From NCBI GenBank assembly GCA_041390105.1, contig JAWKQO010000001.1, forward strand, positions 372,001-436,000: a stretch of DNA of 64,000 nucleotides, given 5' to 3'. The notes below the pieces were generated by a model. The model was not told the origin of the DNA and made no database searches. It saw only the letters and a program-made list of their open reading frames with translations. Numbering within the stretch: position 1 is the first letter of the stretch; each line of letters opens with the position of its first letter. Shown here piece by piece: positions 1-7,903 of this stretch. The stretch comes from Gemmatimonadota bacterium. Its GTDB lineage: Bacteria; Gemmatimonadota; Gemmatimonadetes; Longimicrobiales; Gaopeijiaceae. The position numbers and the translations under genes were made by a program.

Positions 1-141
1 TCCGAAGCCCACTCCGGACCAAAGCGATCCGATCCCGGCGGAGAAGGAGACATCGGTGGTGGAGTAGGACTGGGCTCCGAGGCCGAGCGGAGCGAGCGCG
101 AGGGCGGCCAGGGCGGCAACGGCCTTGGACTTCGTGGGCAC
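1..141 (-). CDS. Secreted or outer-membrane protein, N-terminal fragment
   Basis: Only the first 47 codons are in the window; the gene continues beyond position 1. It starts with GTG at 141 and is preceded by a perfect AGGAGG (149-154) at 7-nt spacing, which decides the start. The product begins with two lysines, then an Ala/Leu-rich hydrophobic stretch ending in LGLGAQ, a typical Sec signal peptide with probable cleavage before the Gln. The mature part begins SYSTTDVSFSAGIGS, the alternating Gly/aromatic style of small outer-membrane barrels. Function cannot be assigned from this fragment. It is divergent from rho. Confidence 0.6.
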   Translation of the reverse strand, partial: MPTKSKAVAALAALALAPLGLGAQSYSTTDVSFSAGIGSLWSGVGFG

Positions 142-547
142 GGGACGACCTCCTGAAAAGCTCGGGTTCGGCCAATGTAAGGGCAGGGCACATGCCATGC
201 GACCAGGGCGCTGAATCCCCGGAAAACCGGCGTTTTCCTCACGGCCCGCCCTCGCCGCTGTCCGGGAGGGGAGACACCCCCGGTCACCCGGAGCGGACAC
301 CGGCGCCGGGGGGGCGTTCGGATCACGATCGCGTGCCCCTTGCCCCAGGACAGCGGTTGCGGTTTCTTTAGGAAGCGTCCGAGCCCAGGGACGGTTGTTT
401 CGGTGCACCCCATATTTGCACTTCCTCGGGTGCTCAGGCTGGCCGGGCGGACGCGCAGCCGGAGGCTCCCGCGCACGGTCGCACCACACGGACCATCCGC
501 GGTTTCGTCTTCCCCAATGAATCGAGGTTCGAGTCGCGTCACGGCGC
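142..547. other. Intergenic region between divergent secreted-protein gene and rho
   Basis: About 400 bases without a convincing gene. It contains the ribosome-binding site of the minus-strand gene (149-154) and a dyad at 221-238. No clear -35/-10 pair was found for rho. The open frame from 340 that runs into the start of rho has an Arg/Pro/Ser-rich composition typical of chance frames in GC-rich DNA. An in-frame TGA at 518-520 limits how far upstream rho could start. Confidence 0.5.
221..238. repeat. Inverted repeat GGAAAAC-CGGC-GTTTTCC
   Basis: A perfect 7-bp inverted repeat with a 4-base loop in the divergent intergenic region, about 70 bases upstream of the minus-strand gene's ribosome-binding site. 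It stands out as an AT-containing dyad in GC-rich surroundings. It could be an operator or a short hairpin in the leader; no T-tract follows, so a terminator is unlikely. Confidence 0.35.
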
Positions 548-1738
548 ATGCTGCGTTCGGACGCAGAGCTTTCATGGATCAGCCCCCATGCGAACGTGAG
601 TAGTGAGAAACCGCTCGGGATCCTAGAGGTCCTCGGCAGCGGGTCGGGTTTCATTCGCCGCGCCGAAGCCGGGTACATCCCAGGAAAAGAAGACATCTAT
701 GTCGGTGGCCGACTGATTCAGAAGTTCGGCCTGCGCACGGGCGACGAGCTGTGGGGCGCGGTGGGCAAGCGCCCCAAGAACGGCAAGAGCCCGCCCTTGA
801 CCCACCTCGCGCTCGTCAACGGACGGCCGCCCGAGGAAGCGAAGGGGCGCCCGGACTTCAACCGCCTCAGCGCCGTCCACCCGGACGAACAGTTGCGACT
901 CGAGTGTGGGATGAAGCGTTTGGGCAAAGCCGATCCCACCAACCGCATCATCGATTTGTTCTGCCCGCTGGGCAAAGGCCAGCGGGCCATGATCGTCGCC
1001 CCGGCGAAAGCCGGGAAGACGATGGTCCTCCAGGCGATCGCCGAAGGCATCACCAAGAACCACCCGGAATGCCGGCTGGTCATCCTCCTGGTCGACGAGC
1101 GACCGGAAGAGGTGACCGAGATGGAAATGTGTGGCTTTGGAGAAGTGGTCGCCTCGTCCTTCGACCAGCCCGCCGAGCGGCATGCGGCCGTGGCCGAGAT
1201 GATCTTCGAGCGCGCCCGCCGGCAGGTCGAGATGGGGGAGGATGTGGTGATCATCCTCGACTCCATCACGCGGTTGGCGCGTGCCTACAACACCCTGCAC
1301 GACGGAAGCGGGCGCACGCTGTCGGGTGGCTTGGATGCTGGTTCGCTGGAGAAGCCCAAGCGCCTGTTGGGAAGCGCCCGCAAGATCGATCCGCGACAGG
1401 GTGGCGGGTCCCTCACCATCGTTGCCACCGCCTTGATCGATACGGGGTCCCGTATGGATCAGGTGATCTTCGAGGAGTTCAAGGGCACCGGGAACAGTGA
1501 GCTCGTCTTGAGCAGAGAGCTCGCGGACCGACGGATCTTCCCGGCGATCGACTTGCAGGCCTCCGCGACTCGGAAGGAGGAGCTCCTTCTCGATGAGGCT
1601 GCCCTGGCGCTTTCGCACGCGTTCCGCCGCCAGTTCGGCGGGGCGAACGCCTCGGACGCGATGAGCGAGTTGTTGGGGGCGATGCGCCGGACCGAGACCA
1701 ACCGGGACCTCCTGGCACTGGCGCGGGCAGGAGCCTGA
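548..1738 (+). CDS. rho: Transcription termination factor Rho, short form
   Basis: ATP-dependent RNA helicase that releases transcripts at Rho-dependent terminators; acts as a cytosolic hexameric ring. The product (396 aa) begins almost at once with the RNA-binding cold-shock-like domain (GILEVLGSGSGFIRR, then EDIYV and FGLRTGD), followed by the RecA-type motor with Walker A APAKAGKT, Walker B VVIILDSITRLARAYN, and the R-loop region SLTIVATALIDTGSRMD. The three-helix N-terminal domain of E. coli Rho (419 aa) is missing; the frame is closed upstream by a TGA at 518, so this is not a start-site error. ATG 548 was used; an in-frame GTG at 596 (VSSEKPLG) is equally possible, and neither has a strong Shine-Dalgarno. 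Monocistronic, convergent with the next gene. Confidence 0.95.
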   Translation: MLRSDAELSWISPHANVSSEKPLGILEVLGSGSGFIRRAEAGYIPGKEDIYVGGRLIQKFGLRTGDELWGAVGKRPKNGKSPPLTHLALVNGRPPEEAKGRPDFNRLSAVHPDEQLRLECGMKRLGKADPTNRIIDLFCPLGKGQRAMIVAPAKAGKTMVLQAIAEGITKNHPECRLVILLVDERPEEVTEMEMCGFGEVVASSFDQPAERHAAVAEMIFERARRQVEMGEDVVIILDSITRLARAYNTLHDGSGRTLSGGLDAGSLEKPKRLLGSARKIDPRQGGGSLTIVATALIDTGSRMDQVIFEEFKGTGNSELVLSRELADRRIFPAIDLQASATRKEELLLDEAALALSHAFRRQFGGANASDAMSELLGAMRRTETNRDLLALARAGA

Positions 1739-1779
1739 CGACCCTCAGCCGGGGGCGAACGGCGCTGTCGCTGGCACCT

Positions 1780-2340
1780 TCAGCGCAACAGCTGGGCGAG
1801 CCGATCGAGGGATTTCTCCATTTCGGCGCCCTGTAGACGGTCCATTCCGAGCGCCACGTACCCGAGCAGCGGGTTCCGGCCGAACTCACCGGTTTCGCTC
1901 CACGTGAGCACGGACCCGTCCGGCGTCGCCTGCAATCGCAGGCTGCCGGCGGTCGACAGTCCGCCCTCGACCTCCACCTCGTAGCGCACGACGGTGTCGG
2001 GGTGGACCTCGGTCAGTCGGAGCGCGCCCTGGCCGATACGTGGGTCGTCCCACGTGCGTACCTGGGGGTCGGTGGCCCCCATGCCGTCCAGGTCGTCCCA
2101 GGGCATCCAGCGGGGCCACTCGTCGAGATCGGAGACGAAAGGGAACACCTGTTCCGGTGTGGCGGCCAACGCACGGCTGCGCTGAACCTCCCACCGTCGG
2201 GGGAGAAGAAGGCCGATCACGAGGAACGCGGTCCCGGCGAGCGCCAGCCCGCCTACGACTGCCCACGCCAACCGAAGGGGCGCGCGCAACCTGTGCGGAG
2301 CCCGGTCGTTATCCGGTTCAGGGTGGGTGGTGGAAGTCAC
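1780..2340 (-). CDS. SRPBCC-fold membrane-anchored protein
   Basis: Predicted 186-aa protein with a Pro/Arg-rich N-terminus, one transmembrane helix (about residues 25-47, LAWAVVGGLALAGTAFLVIG) and a polyketide-cyclase-like SRPBCC domain. The signature pieces are ALAATPEQVFPFVSDLDEWPRW near the start of the domain, the W-D pair (MPWDD) and the later TWSETGEFGRNPL. Family members bind hydrophobic ligands in a helix-grip fold; the ligand cannot be told. Convergent with rho; no operon partner on its strand. Confidence 0.75.
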   Translation of the reverse strand: MTSTTHPEPDNDRAPHRLRAPLRLAWAVVGGLALAGTAFLVIGLLLPRRWEVQRSRALAATPEQVFPFVSDLDEWPRWMPWDDLDGMGATDPQVRTWDDPRIGQGALRLTEVHPDTVVRYEVEVEGGLSTAGSLRLQATPDGSVLTWSETGEFGRNPLLGYVALGMDRLQGAEMEKSLDRLAQLLR

Positions 2341-2448
2341 GACTTCGTAAGAGATTGAGGCGACTAGACCGCGGACAGGCCTCCAGGTTCGTCCTCCTGC
2401 GTCCTGCCGTCAACGGGCCTTGACCCCAGAGGTCTCCTCCTGCACTGA

Positions 2449-4494
2449 ATGGCCAGACCCGACAAGACCGGCGCGGAGGTGGAGCTCTCCAGGGAGGTCA
2501 GCAACTTCCTGGTCGAACTGTCGATTGCGGTCCATCGCTACGCGATGTACCCGCCCGACCACCCCTCGCTGGCGCCCATGGCGGATGCTCTGTTCCGCAT
2601 CCTTCGGCGGCTGCTCGAGAAGCGTCCCACGGTGTCCCTGGGAATCGCCAATCGCCAGTTGGTCATCGACGGCGTCGCGACCGACCAACGCAATCCAGTC
2701 CTTCAGGATCTCGCGCGCCGTCTGCACATGCACCAACTCGGGGCGCTGGTCTTTGATCGCGAGATCAGCGTGGGTTCGCTCCAGGATCTCTTCGCCGCAT
2801 TGGCAGCCGAGGCCGAACGCGGTGGGTCGATACCGATCGGACTGCGCTCTGCGGAGGAGGCACCGAAGATCACGGGAGTCCGCCTCGTTCCGGTGGGCTA
2901 TGACGCGCTGCAGCTCGAAAACGCCGGCGGGCAGGAGAGCACGGGAAAGGCGATGCGGCTCTGGCTTCAGTTGGCCCAGGCCGCCACCGCCTCGCAGCGG
3001 GCGTTCAGTGGGGAGAGCGCACCGCAGCCAGAGGACGTCGCCGATTCCATCCGGCAGCACCAACGCGAGGCGGCCTACGACCAGGTGATCGTGGGCTATC
3101 TCCTCCAACTCGCGGACAACATGCGGACCGGCGAGAGCTCCGACCTGCTCAAGGTCCGAGAGAACATCTCGCGGTTGATCAAAGAGCTGGACGACCCGAC
3201 GCTCCGCCGGTTGTTGGAAATGGGCGGAGACCTCGCGCAGCGGCACACCTTCATCTCACAGTCGATCGAGACCCTGGGCGAGGACGCGATCATGAAGTTG
3301 CTGCGAGCCGCTGCGGAGGCCTCTGGACAGGAGATCTCCCACGGGCTCGTCCGTTTGCTCACCAAGCTCGCGTTCCACGCTAGAGAGGGTGAGGAGCGAC
3401 TGCGGCCGGTGGCGCTTGATCACCTGCGGGCCAAAGTGGATGAGTTGATGTCGGATTGGACGCTCCCCGACGCCAACGCCATCGCTCACACCCGCATCCT
3501 CGACGAGCTTTCGCGCTCCCAGCCCTTGCTGCAGTTCGGGGAAGAGGAGGCGTCCCTCACCAGCCTGGCCATCCTGCAGATGGCTCTGGAGGTCGATGCC
3601 TTCGGTCCCATGGTCGAGCAGGCGCTGGACGCGGTCATCGCCGAAGGCGATCTGCCCGAGATCATCCCCTTGATCGAGGGCGCGCACATGACCGAGACGG
3701 GGCGGTTGCTTCGGGCCCGGCTCGGGGACGTGAAGCAGATCGAGGCGATGGTGGGCCTGGAGGATGTCGGTGAGGAGTCCCTGGCGTTGCTGGTGAACCT
3801 GGCCGGGCCTGAGCAGGCCATCCCCGCGCTGTTGCGTGTCCTCGCCGATGCTCCGTCCCGCTCCATCCGAAGGAAGGTCCTGGGTCGGTTGATCGATCTG
3901 GGCTCCCAGGTCGGGCGCTTCGTCGGACCCTACCTGGAGGACCAGCGCTGGTACGTCGTGCGCAACCTCCTCAGTCTCCTCGCCCGGGTGGGCGGCGCTC
4001 CCCCGGGGTTCTCGGCTGACCCGTTTCTTCGTCATCCGGACGTGCGCGTGCAGCGCGAGGCGCTGCCCCTGGCACTGGCGGATGATGCCCTGCGACCGCG
4101 GGCACTGATCGTGGCCCTGAGCAGCGGGGACGAGCGCATGCTCAACGTCGCCTTGGTGGACCTCCAGAAGGGTATCCCGGAGACAGTGCTCCCGGTCCTG
4201 GTCGAGCATCTCGTTCGCCCCGAAGAGGGTGCCCACCGGGTCAGCGCCGTCCGCTTGCTGGGCACGTCGCGATCTCCGCTGGCCAAACGGGCACTCCGGG
4301 AGCTGGTCGACGGAGGACGCGGATGGTTCGGACGCCGAAAGCTCCGTGAGGCGACACCAGAGATGTTGGAGGCGCTGGCCGTACTGGCGCGGCGCTGGCC
4401 GGAAGACGGGGAAGTCGGACAACTGGTACAGGCGGCGCGCCGCTCGAGAAGCGCGCAGGTACGGTCTGCTGTCGTGGCGGAGAGCGCTGGATGA
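2449..4494 (+). CDS. HEAT-repeat protein with N-terminal module shared with the downstream HD-GYP protein
   Basis: Predicted 681-aa soluble protein without signal peptide. Residues about 10-110 form a module (FLVELSIAVHRYAMYPPDHPSL, then RQLVIDG and GALVFDREISVGSLQDLF) that aligns with the N-terminus of the next protein, including the LY/MY-x3-HP motif. The middle is helical; the C-terminal part (about 420-660) has HEAT-like repeats such as WYVVRNLLSLLARVG and HPDVRVQREALPLAL. The stop overlaps the start of the HD-GYP gene (ATGA, 4491-4494), so the two are translationally coupled and probably work together, perhaps as scaffold and phosphodiesterase. ATG 2449 has no good Shine-Dalgarno; a later start is possible. 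Function unknown. Confidence 0.8.
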   Translation: MARPDKTGAEVELSREVSNFLVELSIAVHRYAMYPPDHPSLAPMADALFRILRRLLEKRPTVSLGIANRQLVIDGVATDQRNPVLQDLARRLHMHQLGALVFDREISVGSLQDLFAALAAEAERGGSIPIGLRSAEEAPKITGVRLVPVGYDALQLENAGGQESTGKAMRLWLQLAQAATASQRAFSGESAPQPEDVADSIRQHQREAAYDQVIVGYLLQLADNMRTGESSDLLKVRENISRLIKELDDPTLRRLLEMGGDLAQRHTFISQSIETLGEDAIMKLLRAAAEASGQEISHGLVRLLTKLAFHAREGEERLRPVALDHLRAKVDELMSDWTLPDANAIAHTRILDELSRSQPLLQFGEEEASLTSLAILQMALEVDAFGPMVEQALDAVIAEGDLPEIIPLIEGAHMTETGRLLRARLGDVKQIEAMVGLEDVGEESLALLVNLAGPEQAIPALLRVLADAPSRSIRRKVLGRLIDLGSQVGRFVGPYLEDQRWYVVRNLLSLLARVGGAPPGFSADPFLRHPDVRVQREALPLALADDALRPRALIVALSSGDERMLNVALVDLQKGIPETVLPVLVEHLVRPEEGAHRVSAVRLLGTSRSPLAKRALRELVDGGRGWFGRRKLREATPEMLEALAVLARRWPEDGEVGQLVQAARRSRSAQVRSAVVAESAG

Positions 4495-5672
4495 GCGATC
4501 AAGTCCAAGCCGCCAAGTTCCTGACGGGGCTCGCGCAGGCCATCTCGGCGCTCTCGCTCTACAACGAAGAGCACCCGGCCGTCCAACGGTCGATCGATAC
4601 GGCCTACGAGGCCCTCTTTCGTCTCCAGGAGTCCGAGCCTCGCCCGGTGCTGACCTTCCTGGGGGAGGAGGTCGTGTTCCAGAACCGACCGCTGCAGACC
4701 CTCCGGAACTGGGAGTGGAGTTCTCGTCTGGCGGAGGCCGGAGTCGAGCGTCTGGAGTTCACGGGTCCGGCGACCCGACCGGAGTTCGAGGCGTTCCTGA
4801 TCGACGTGTACCGGGCGATGGCCGGACTTGGGCATCCGAGCGCCGAGGCCCGACAGATGGCGGCGACCAGCATTCGCTGGGGGCCGGTGGGGCTCAGGGG
4901 CGGGGTCGATTCGACCGCCAGCGAGAGCCTCGCCACCGGGAGGCTCCGGTTTTCCCTGCGAGAGGAAGCGGAGACGGTACGCTGGCTCCACGAGGAGCTG
5001 CGCGACCGCGGCCGACTCCAGATGTTCGAGGCCGACACCATCGTGCGCTCGTTGGCCGTGGCCATGCATGGCGACCGCGACGTGGTGATCCCGCTGCTCA
5101 AGCTCAAGGACTTCGATCAGTACACGACCACGCACTCGCTCAATGTGTCGGTTCTCAGCATGGCCCTTGCCGAGTTCATTGGCCTGGGCGCCGCCGATGT
5201 GCGCCGCTTCGGCGTTTCGGGTCTGATGCACGACATCGGGAAGATCCGTATTCCCAAGGATGTGCTGAACAAGCCGGGCAAGCTGTCGGATCGGGAGCGC
5301 GAGGTCATGAACCGCCACCCGGTGGAGGGCGCCAAGATCCTCATCCAGAGAGAAGCGTCGCTGGATATGGCTGCCGTCGTCGCCTATGAGCATCACATCC
5401 GCATCGACGGCGGGGGGTATCCGCGCCGTACGTATGTGCGCGATTGTCACGCCGCCAGCAATCTGGTGCACATCTGCGATGTCTACGACGCCCTGCGGAC
5501 GCACCGACCCTACCGAGCCGCATGGCCGAACGAGCGCGTCCTGGCTTACCTCGAAGAAGGGGCCGGGTCGGAGTTCGATGCGGAGCTCACGCGCGCATTC
5601 GTGACCATGCTCCGCCGATGGGAGTCGCGAATCGTGGAGCTGCGTTCCGAGACGGACGTGCTACGCGAGTAG
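4491..5672 (+). CDS. HD-GYP domain protein, probable c-di-GMP phosphodiesterase
   Basis: HD-GYP enzymes hydrolyse c-di-GMP at a di- or tri-iron centre. The 393-aa product has an N-terminal module (about residues 5-115: FLTGLAQAISALSLYNEEHPAV) shared with the upstream HEAT-repeat protein, then an HD-GYP domain (about 190-370). Catalytic elements are intact: THSLNV, MHDIGKIRIP, MNRHPVEGAKIL, the HH pair in YEHHIRIDGGGYP, and CDVYDALRTHRPYR. No receiver domain or membrane segment is seen, so input presumably comes through the N-terminal module or the partner. It ends 14 bases before the convergent aminotransferase gene. Confidence 0.9.
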   Translation: MSDQVQAAKFLTGLAQAISALSLYNEEHPAVQRSIDTAYEALFRLQESEPRPVLTFLGEEVVFQNRPLQTLRNWEWSSRLAEAGVERLEFTGPATRPEFEAFLIDVYRAMAGLGHPSAEARQMAATSIRWGPVGLRGGVDSTASESLATGRLRFSLREEAETVRWLHEELRDRGRLQMFEADTIVRSLAVAMHGDRDVVIPLLKLKDFDQYTTTHSLNVSVLSMALAEFIGLGAADVRRFGVSGLMHDIGKIRIPKDVLNKPGKLSDREREVMNRHPVEGAKILIQREASLDMAAVVAYEHHIRIDGGGYPRRTYVRDCHAASNLVHICDVYDALRTHRPYRAAWPNERVLAYLEEGAGSEFDAELTRAFVTMLRRWESRIVELRSETDVLRE

Positions 5673-5686
5673 GTGCGCGTTGCAGG

Positions 5687-6850
5687 TCAGGGCTCGAAGC
5701 GAGCCAAGCGCTCTCCCGCCTGTACCAGGGTCTCCAGGCGCTTGCAGAACGCGAACCGCACCAGCGACCGGCCCATAGCCGGATCCGAGAAGAAGCTGGA
5801 CCCCGGGACCGGTGCCACGCCCGCCTCACGCGTCAGGCGGCGCGCGAAGGTGTCGTCGTCCTCGTCGGAGAGACCGGAGAAGTCAGCCAGTACGTAATAG
5901 GCGCCCTGCGGTACGCTGCACCTGAAGCCCGCGGCGCGCAGCGCCGGAACGAAAGCGTCCCGCCTCGCGCGGTAGCCGGACACCATCTCGGCGTAGTAGT
6001 CGGGCCCCAGGGACTCGAGGCCCACCGCGCACGCCTCCTGAAGCGGGGCCGGGGCTCCGACCGTGAGGAAGTCGTGCACCTTGCGGACGGCAGGGCTGAT
6101 CGCCGGCGGGGACACGATCGATCCGATTCGCCACCCGGTCACAGCGAACGTCTTCGACAGACCGCTGATGGTGATGGTGCGCTCCCTCATCCCCGGCAAC
6201 GTGGCCATGGGAATGTGCTCGCCCTCATACAGGATGTACTCGTAGATCTCGTCAGTGATGGCGAGCGCGTCCCATCGCTGGCAGAGCTCGGCCACGCCCT
6301 CCAGCTCCGCGCGCGTGAATACTCGTCCGGTCGGGTTGTTCGGCGTGTTGAGCACGATGGCCCGGGTCCGTTCGGAAAAGGCCGCGCCGAGTCGTTCCAG
6401 GTCGAGTGGGAAGTCCGGCGGCTCCAGCGGAACCATCACGGCCTTTGCTCCGGCGATCATGGCGTCCGGGGCGTAGTTCTCGTAGAACGGCTCCAGCACG
6501 ATGACTTCGTCCCCGGGGTCGACCACGGCGAGGAGCACCGCGACCATCGCTTCAGTGGCGCCGCAGGTCACGGTCAATTCGCGCTCGGGGTCGACCTCCA
6601 TGCCGTAGGACTCGGCGTACTTGCGGCTGAGGGCCTGTCGCAGCCGGGGAGTTCCCCAGGTGATGGCATACTGGTTCTCGTCCGCCTGGATCGCTGCGCA
6701 GGCCGCGTCCTTGAGGAGTTGAGGCGCCGGAAAGTCCGGGAACCCCTGGGCCAGGTTGATCGCGTCGTGCTCGCGGGCGACGCGGGTCATCTCTCGGATG
6801 ACGGACTCCGTGAAATCCCGCGTGCGGAGGGAGGTCGGGGGACGGGTCAT
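5687..6850 (-). CDS. PLP-dependent class I/II aminotransferase
   Basis: Fold-type I aminotransferase (387 aa, usual family length). Features: INLAQGFPDFPAP near the N-terminus, the aspartate/asparagine cofactor motifs NTPNNPTGRVF and ITDEIYEYILY, the catalytic lysine in ISGLSKTFAVTGWRIG, and the C-terminal arginine SLVRFAFCK that holds the substrate carboxylate. It resembles the aspartate aminotransferase/kynurenine-glutamine transaminase group; the amino-donor specificity cannot be read from the sequence. Monocistronic; it lies 88 bases upstream of the end of the sugar-transferase gene on the same strand. Confidence 0.9.
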   Translation of the reverse strand: MTRPPTSLRTRDFTESVIREMTRVAREHDAINLAQGFPDFPAPQLLKDAACAAIQADENQYAITWGTPRLRQALSRKYAESYGMEVDPERELTVTCGATEAMVAVLLAVVDPGDEVIVLEPFYENYAPDAMIAGAKAVMVPLEPPDFPLDLERLGAAFSERTRAIVLNTPNNPTGRVFTRAELEGVAELCQRWDALAITDEIYEYILYEGEHIPMATLPGMRERTITISGLSKTFAVTGWRIGSIVSPPAISPAVRKVHDFLTVGAPAPLQEACAVGLESLGPDYYAEMVSGYRARRDAFVPALRAAGFRCSVPQGAYYVLADFSGLSDEDDDTFARRLTREAGVAPVPGSSFFSDPAMGRSLVRFAFCKRLETLVQAGERLARFEP

Positions 6851-6938
6851 CGATGTGCTGGCTGGTGGCTCTCAGGTGGAGGGTGTCACCCTGCGATGAG
6901 GGCGCCACGGCCCCTTGATCCAAGCGGAAGGCCGACGC

Positions 6939-7736
6939 TCAGATACTGCCTCGCCGCAGGAGCATGACCGGGATCGTCCGCAGCATGATCCGGAGATCTT
7001 GGCCTGCGGAGCGCTGCTCGATGTATTCGAGATCGAGGTGGATCTTGCGTCGTACGTCGTCCAGGGACTGATCGTACGAGTGGTTGACCTGCGCCCATCC
7101 AGTGATGCCCGGGAGCACGCGGTGGCGGCCGTTGTAGCGTGGCAAGCGTGCGCGCAGGGCCACCGCGATGTCCGGCTGCTCGGGCCTCGGGCCCACGAGG
7201 TTCATGTCGCCACGCAAGACGTTGAACAGCTGCGGCAACTCGTCGAGCCGGTATTTCCGCAGGATCCGGCCAACGGGGGTGATGCGCGGGTCGTCCGGTG
7301 TGGCCCACACCTGTGGAGCGGCCTCCGCCACGCGCATCGTCCGGAACTTGTAGATCCGGAACAGCCTCCCACCGTAGTCGACGCGCCGTCGAGCCCGACC
7401 GGGTCCGTCCACGACGGTATGCCAGTCGCGCTCGCGCTCTCTGCGGTCGAGGCCGACCCGGAGTTGCGTGAAGATGATCGGTCCCGGGGAGGTGAGCTTG
7501 ACCAGCACCGCCACCAGCACCATGAGCGGCGCGGTCAGCAGGAGGAGGGTGCTCGCAGCGGCGACGTTCAGGACTCGCCGAGCGCGCTCGCGGAACGCAG
7601 CGCGACGGCGGGACTCCCGTGCGCTACGCGCCACACGGTCCTTCTCCCGGGGCCGGGGAAGGACGATCGGAGGGCGCTCTGGGAACCAACCGCCACGGGG
7701 GCGGGGCTCGAGGGTCCGTTCTTGGGCGCTCAGCAC
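6939..7736 (-). CDS. Initiating sugar-phosphate transferase (WcaJ/PglC catalytic-domain type), copy 1
   Basis: Transfers a sugar-1-phosphate from a nucleotide sugar to undecaprenyl phosphate, the first membrane step of polysaccharide repeat assembly. The 265-aa protein has an Arg-rich cytoplasmic N-terminus, one hydrophobic re-entrant helix (about 60-85, ending TSPGPIIF) and the catalytic domain with YKFRTM, RKYRLDELPQLFNVLRGDMN and LVGPRPEQP. It lacks the multi-helix N-terminal domain of full-length WbaP/WcaJ enzymes. A close paralogue lies at 39644-40447. A sigma-70-like promoter sits about 105 bases upstream. Confidence 0.93.
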   Translation of the reverse strand: MLSAQERTLEPRPRGGWFPERPPIVLPRPREKDRVARSARESRRRAAFRERARRVLNVAAASTLLLLTAPLMVLVAVLVKLTSPGPIIFTQLRVGLDRRERERDWHTVVDGPGRARRRVDYGGRLFRIYKFRTMRVAEAAPQVWATPDDPRITPVGRILRKYRLDELPQLFNVLRGDMNLVGPRPEQPDIAVALRARLPRYNGRHRVLPGITGWAQVNHSYDQSLDDVRRKIHLDLEYIEQRSAGQDLRIMLRTIPVMLLRRGSI

Positions 7737-7848
7737 GAGCCGAACTCACTTCGGGGGAGACACGACGATCCGGCCCGTGGTCGGCCCCGTTCGGGGCATC
7801 GGCGCCGGGGCGGATCGACGAAACCAGGAAAACTACGACGACGAACCA

Positions 7849-7877
7849 TTGATACGGCGAAAATGACGCTGTGTCAA
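7849..7877 (-). promoter_or_regulatory. Sigma-70-type promoter upstream of sugar transferase copy 1
   Basis: Read on the minus strand: TTGACA (7877-7872), a 17-base spacer and TATCAA (7854-7849). The -35 is a perfect consensus and the spacing is ideal. Transcription would begin near 7842, giving a leader of about 105 bases to the start codon at 7736. The region is markedly less GC-rich than its surroundings. Confidence 0.6.
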
Positions 7878-7903
7878 CGGTTTGGGGAAACCGGGCCCGG
7901 TGC

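Noticed and set aside
340..603. Open frame of 87 codons overlapping the start of rho
   Set aside because: Arg/Pro/Ser-rich composition, different frame from rho, no similarity to the Rho N-terminal domain.
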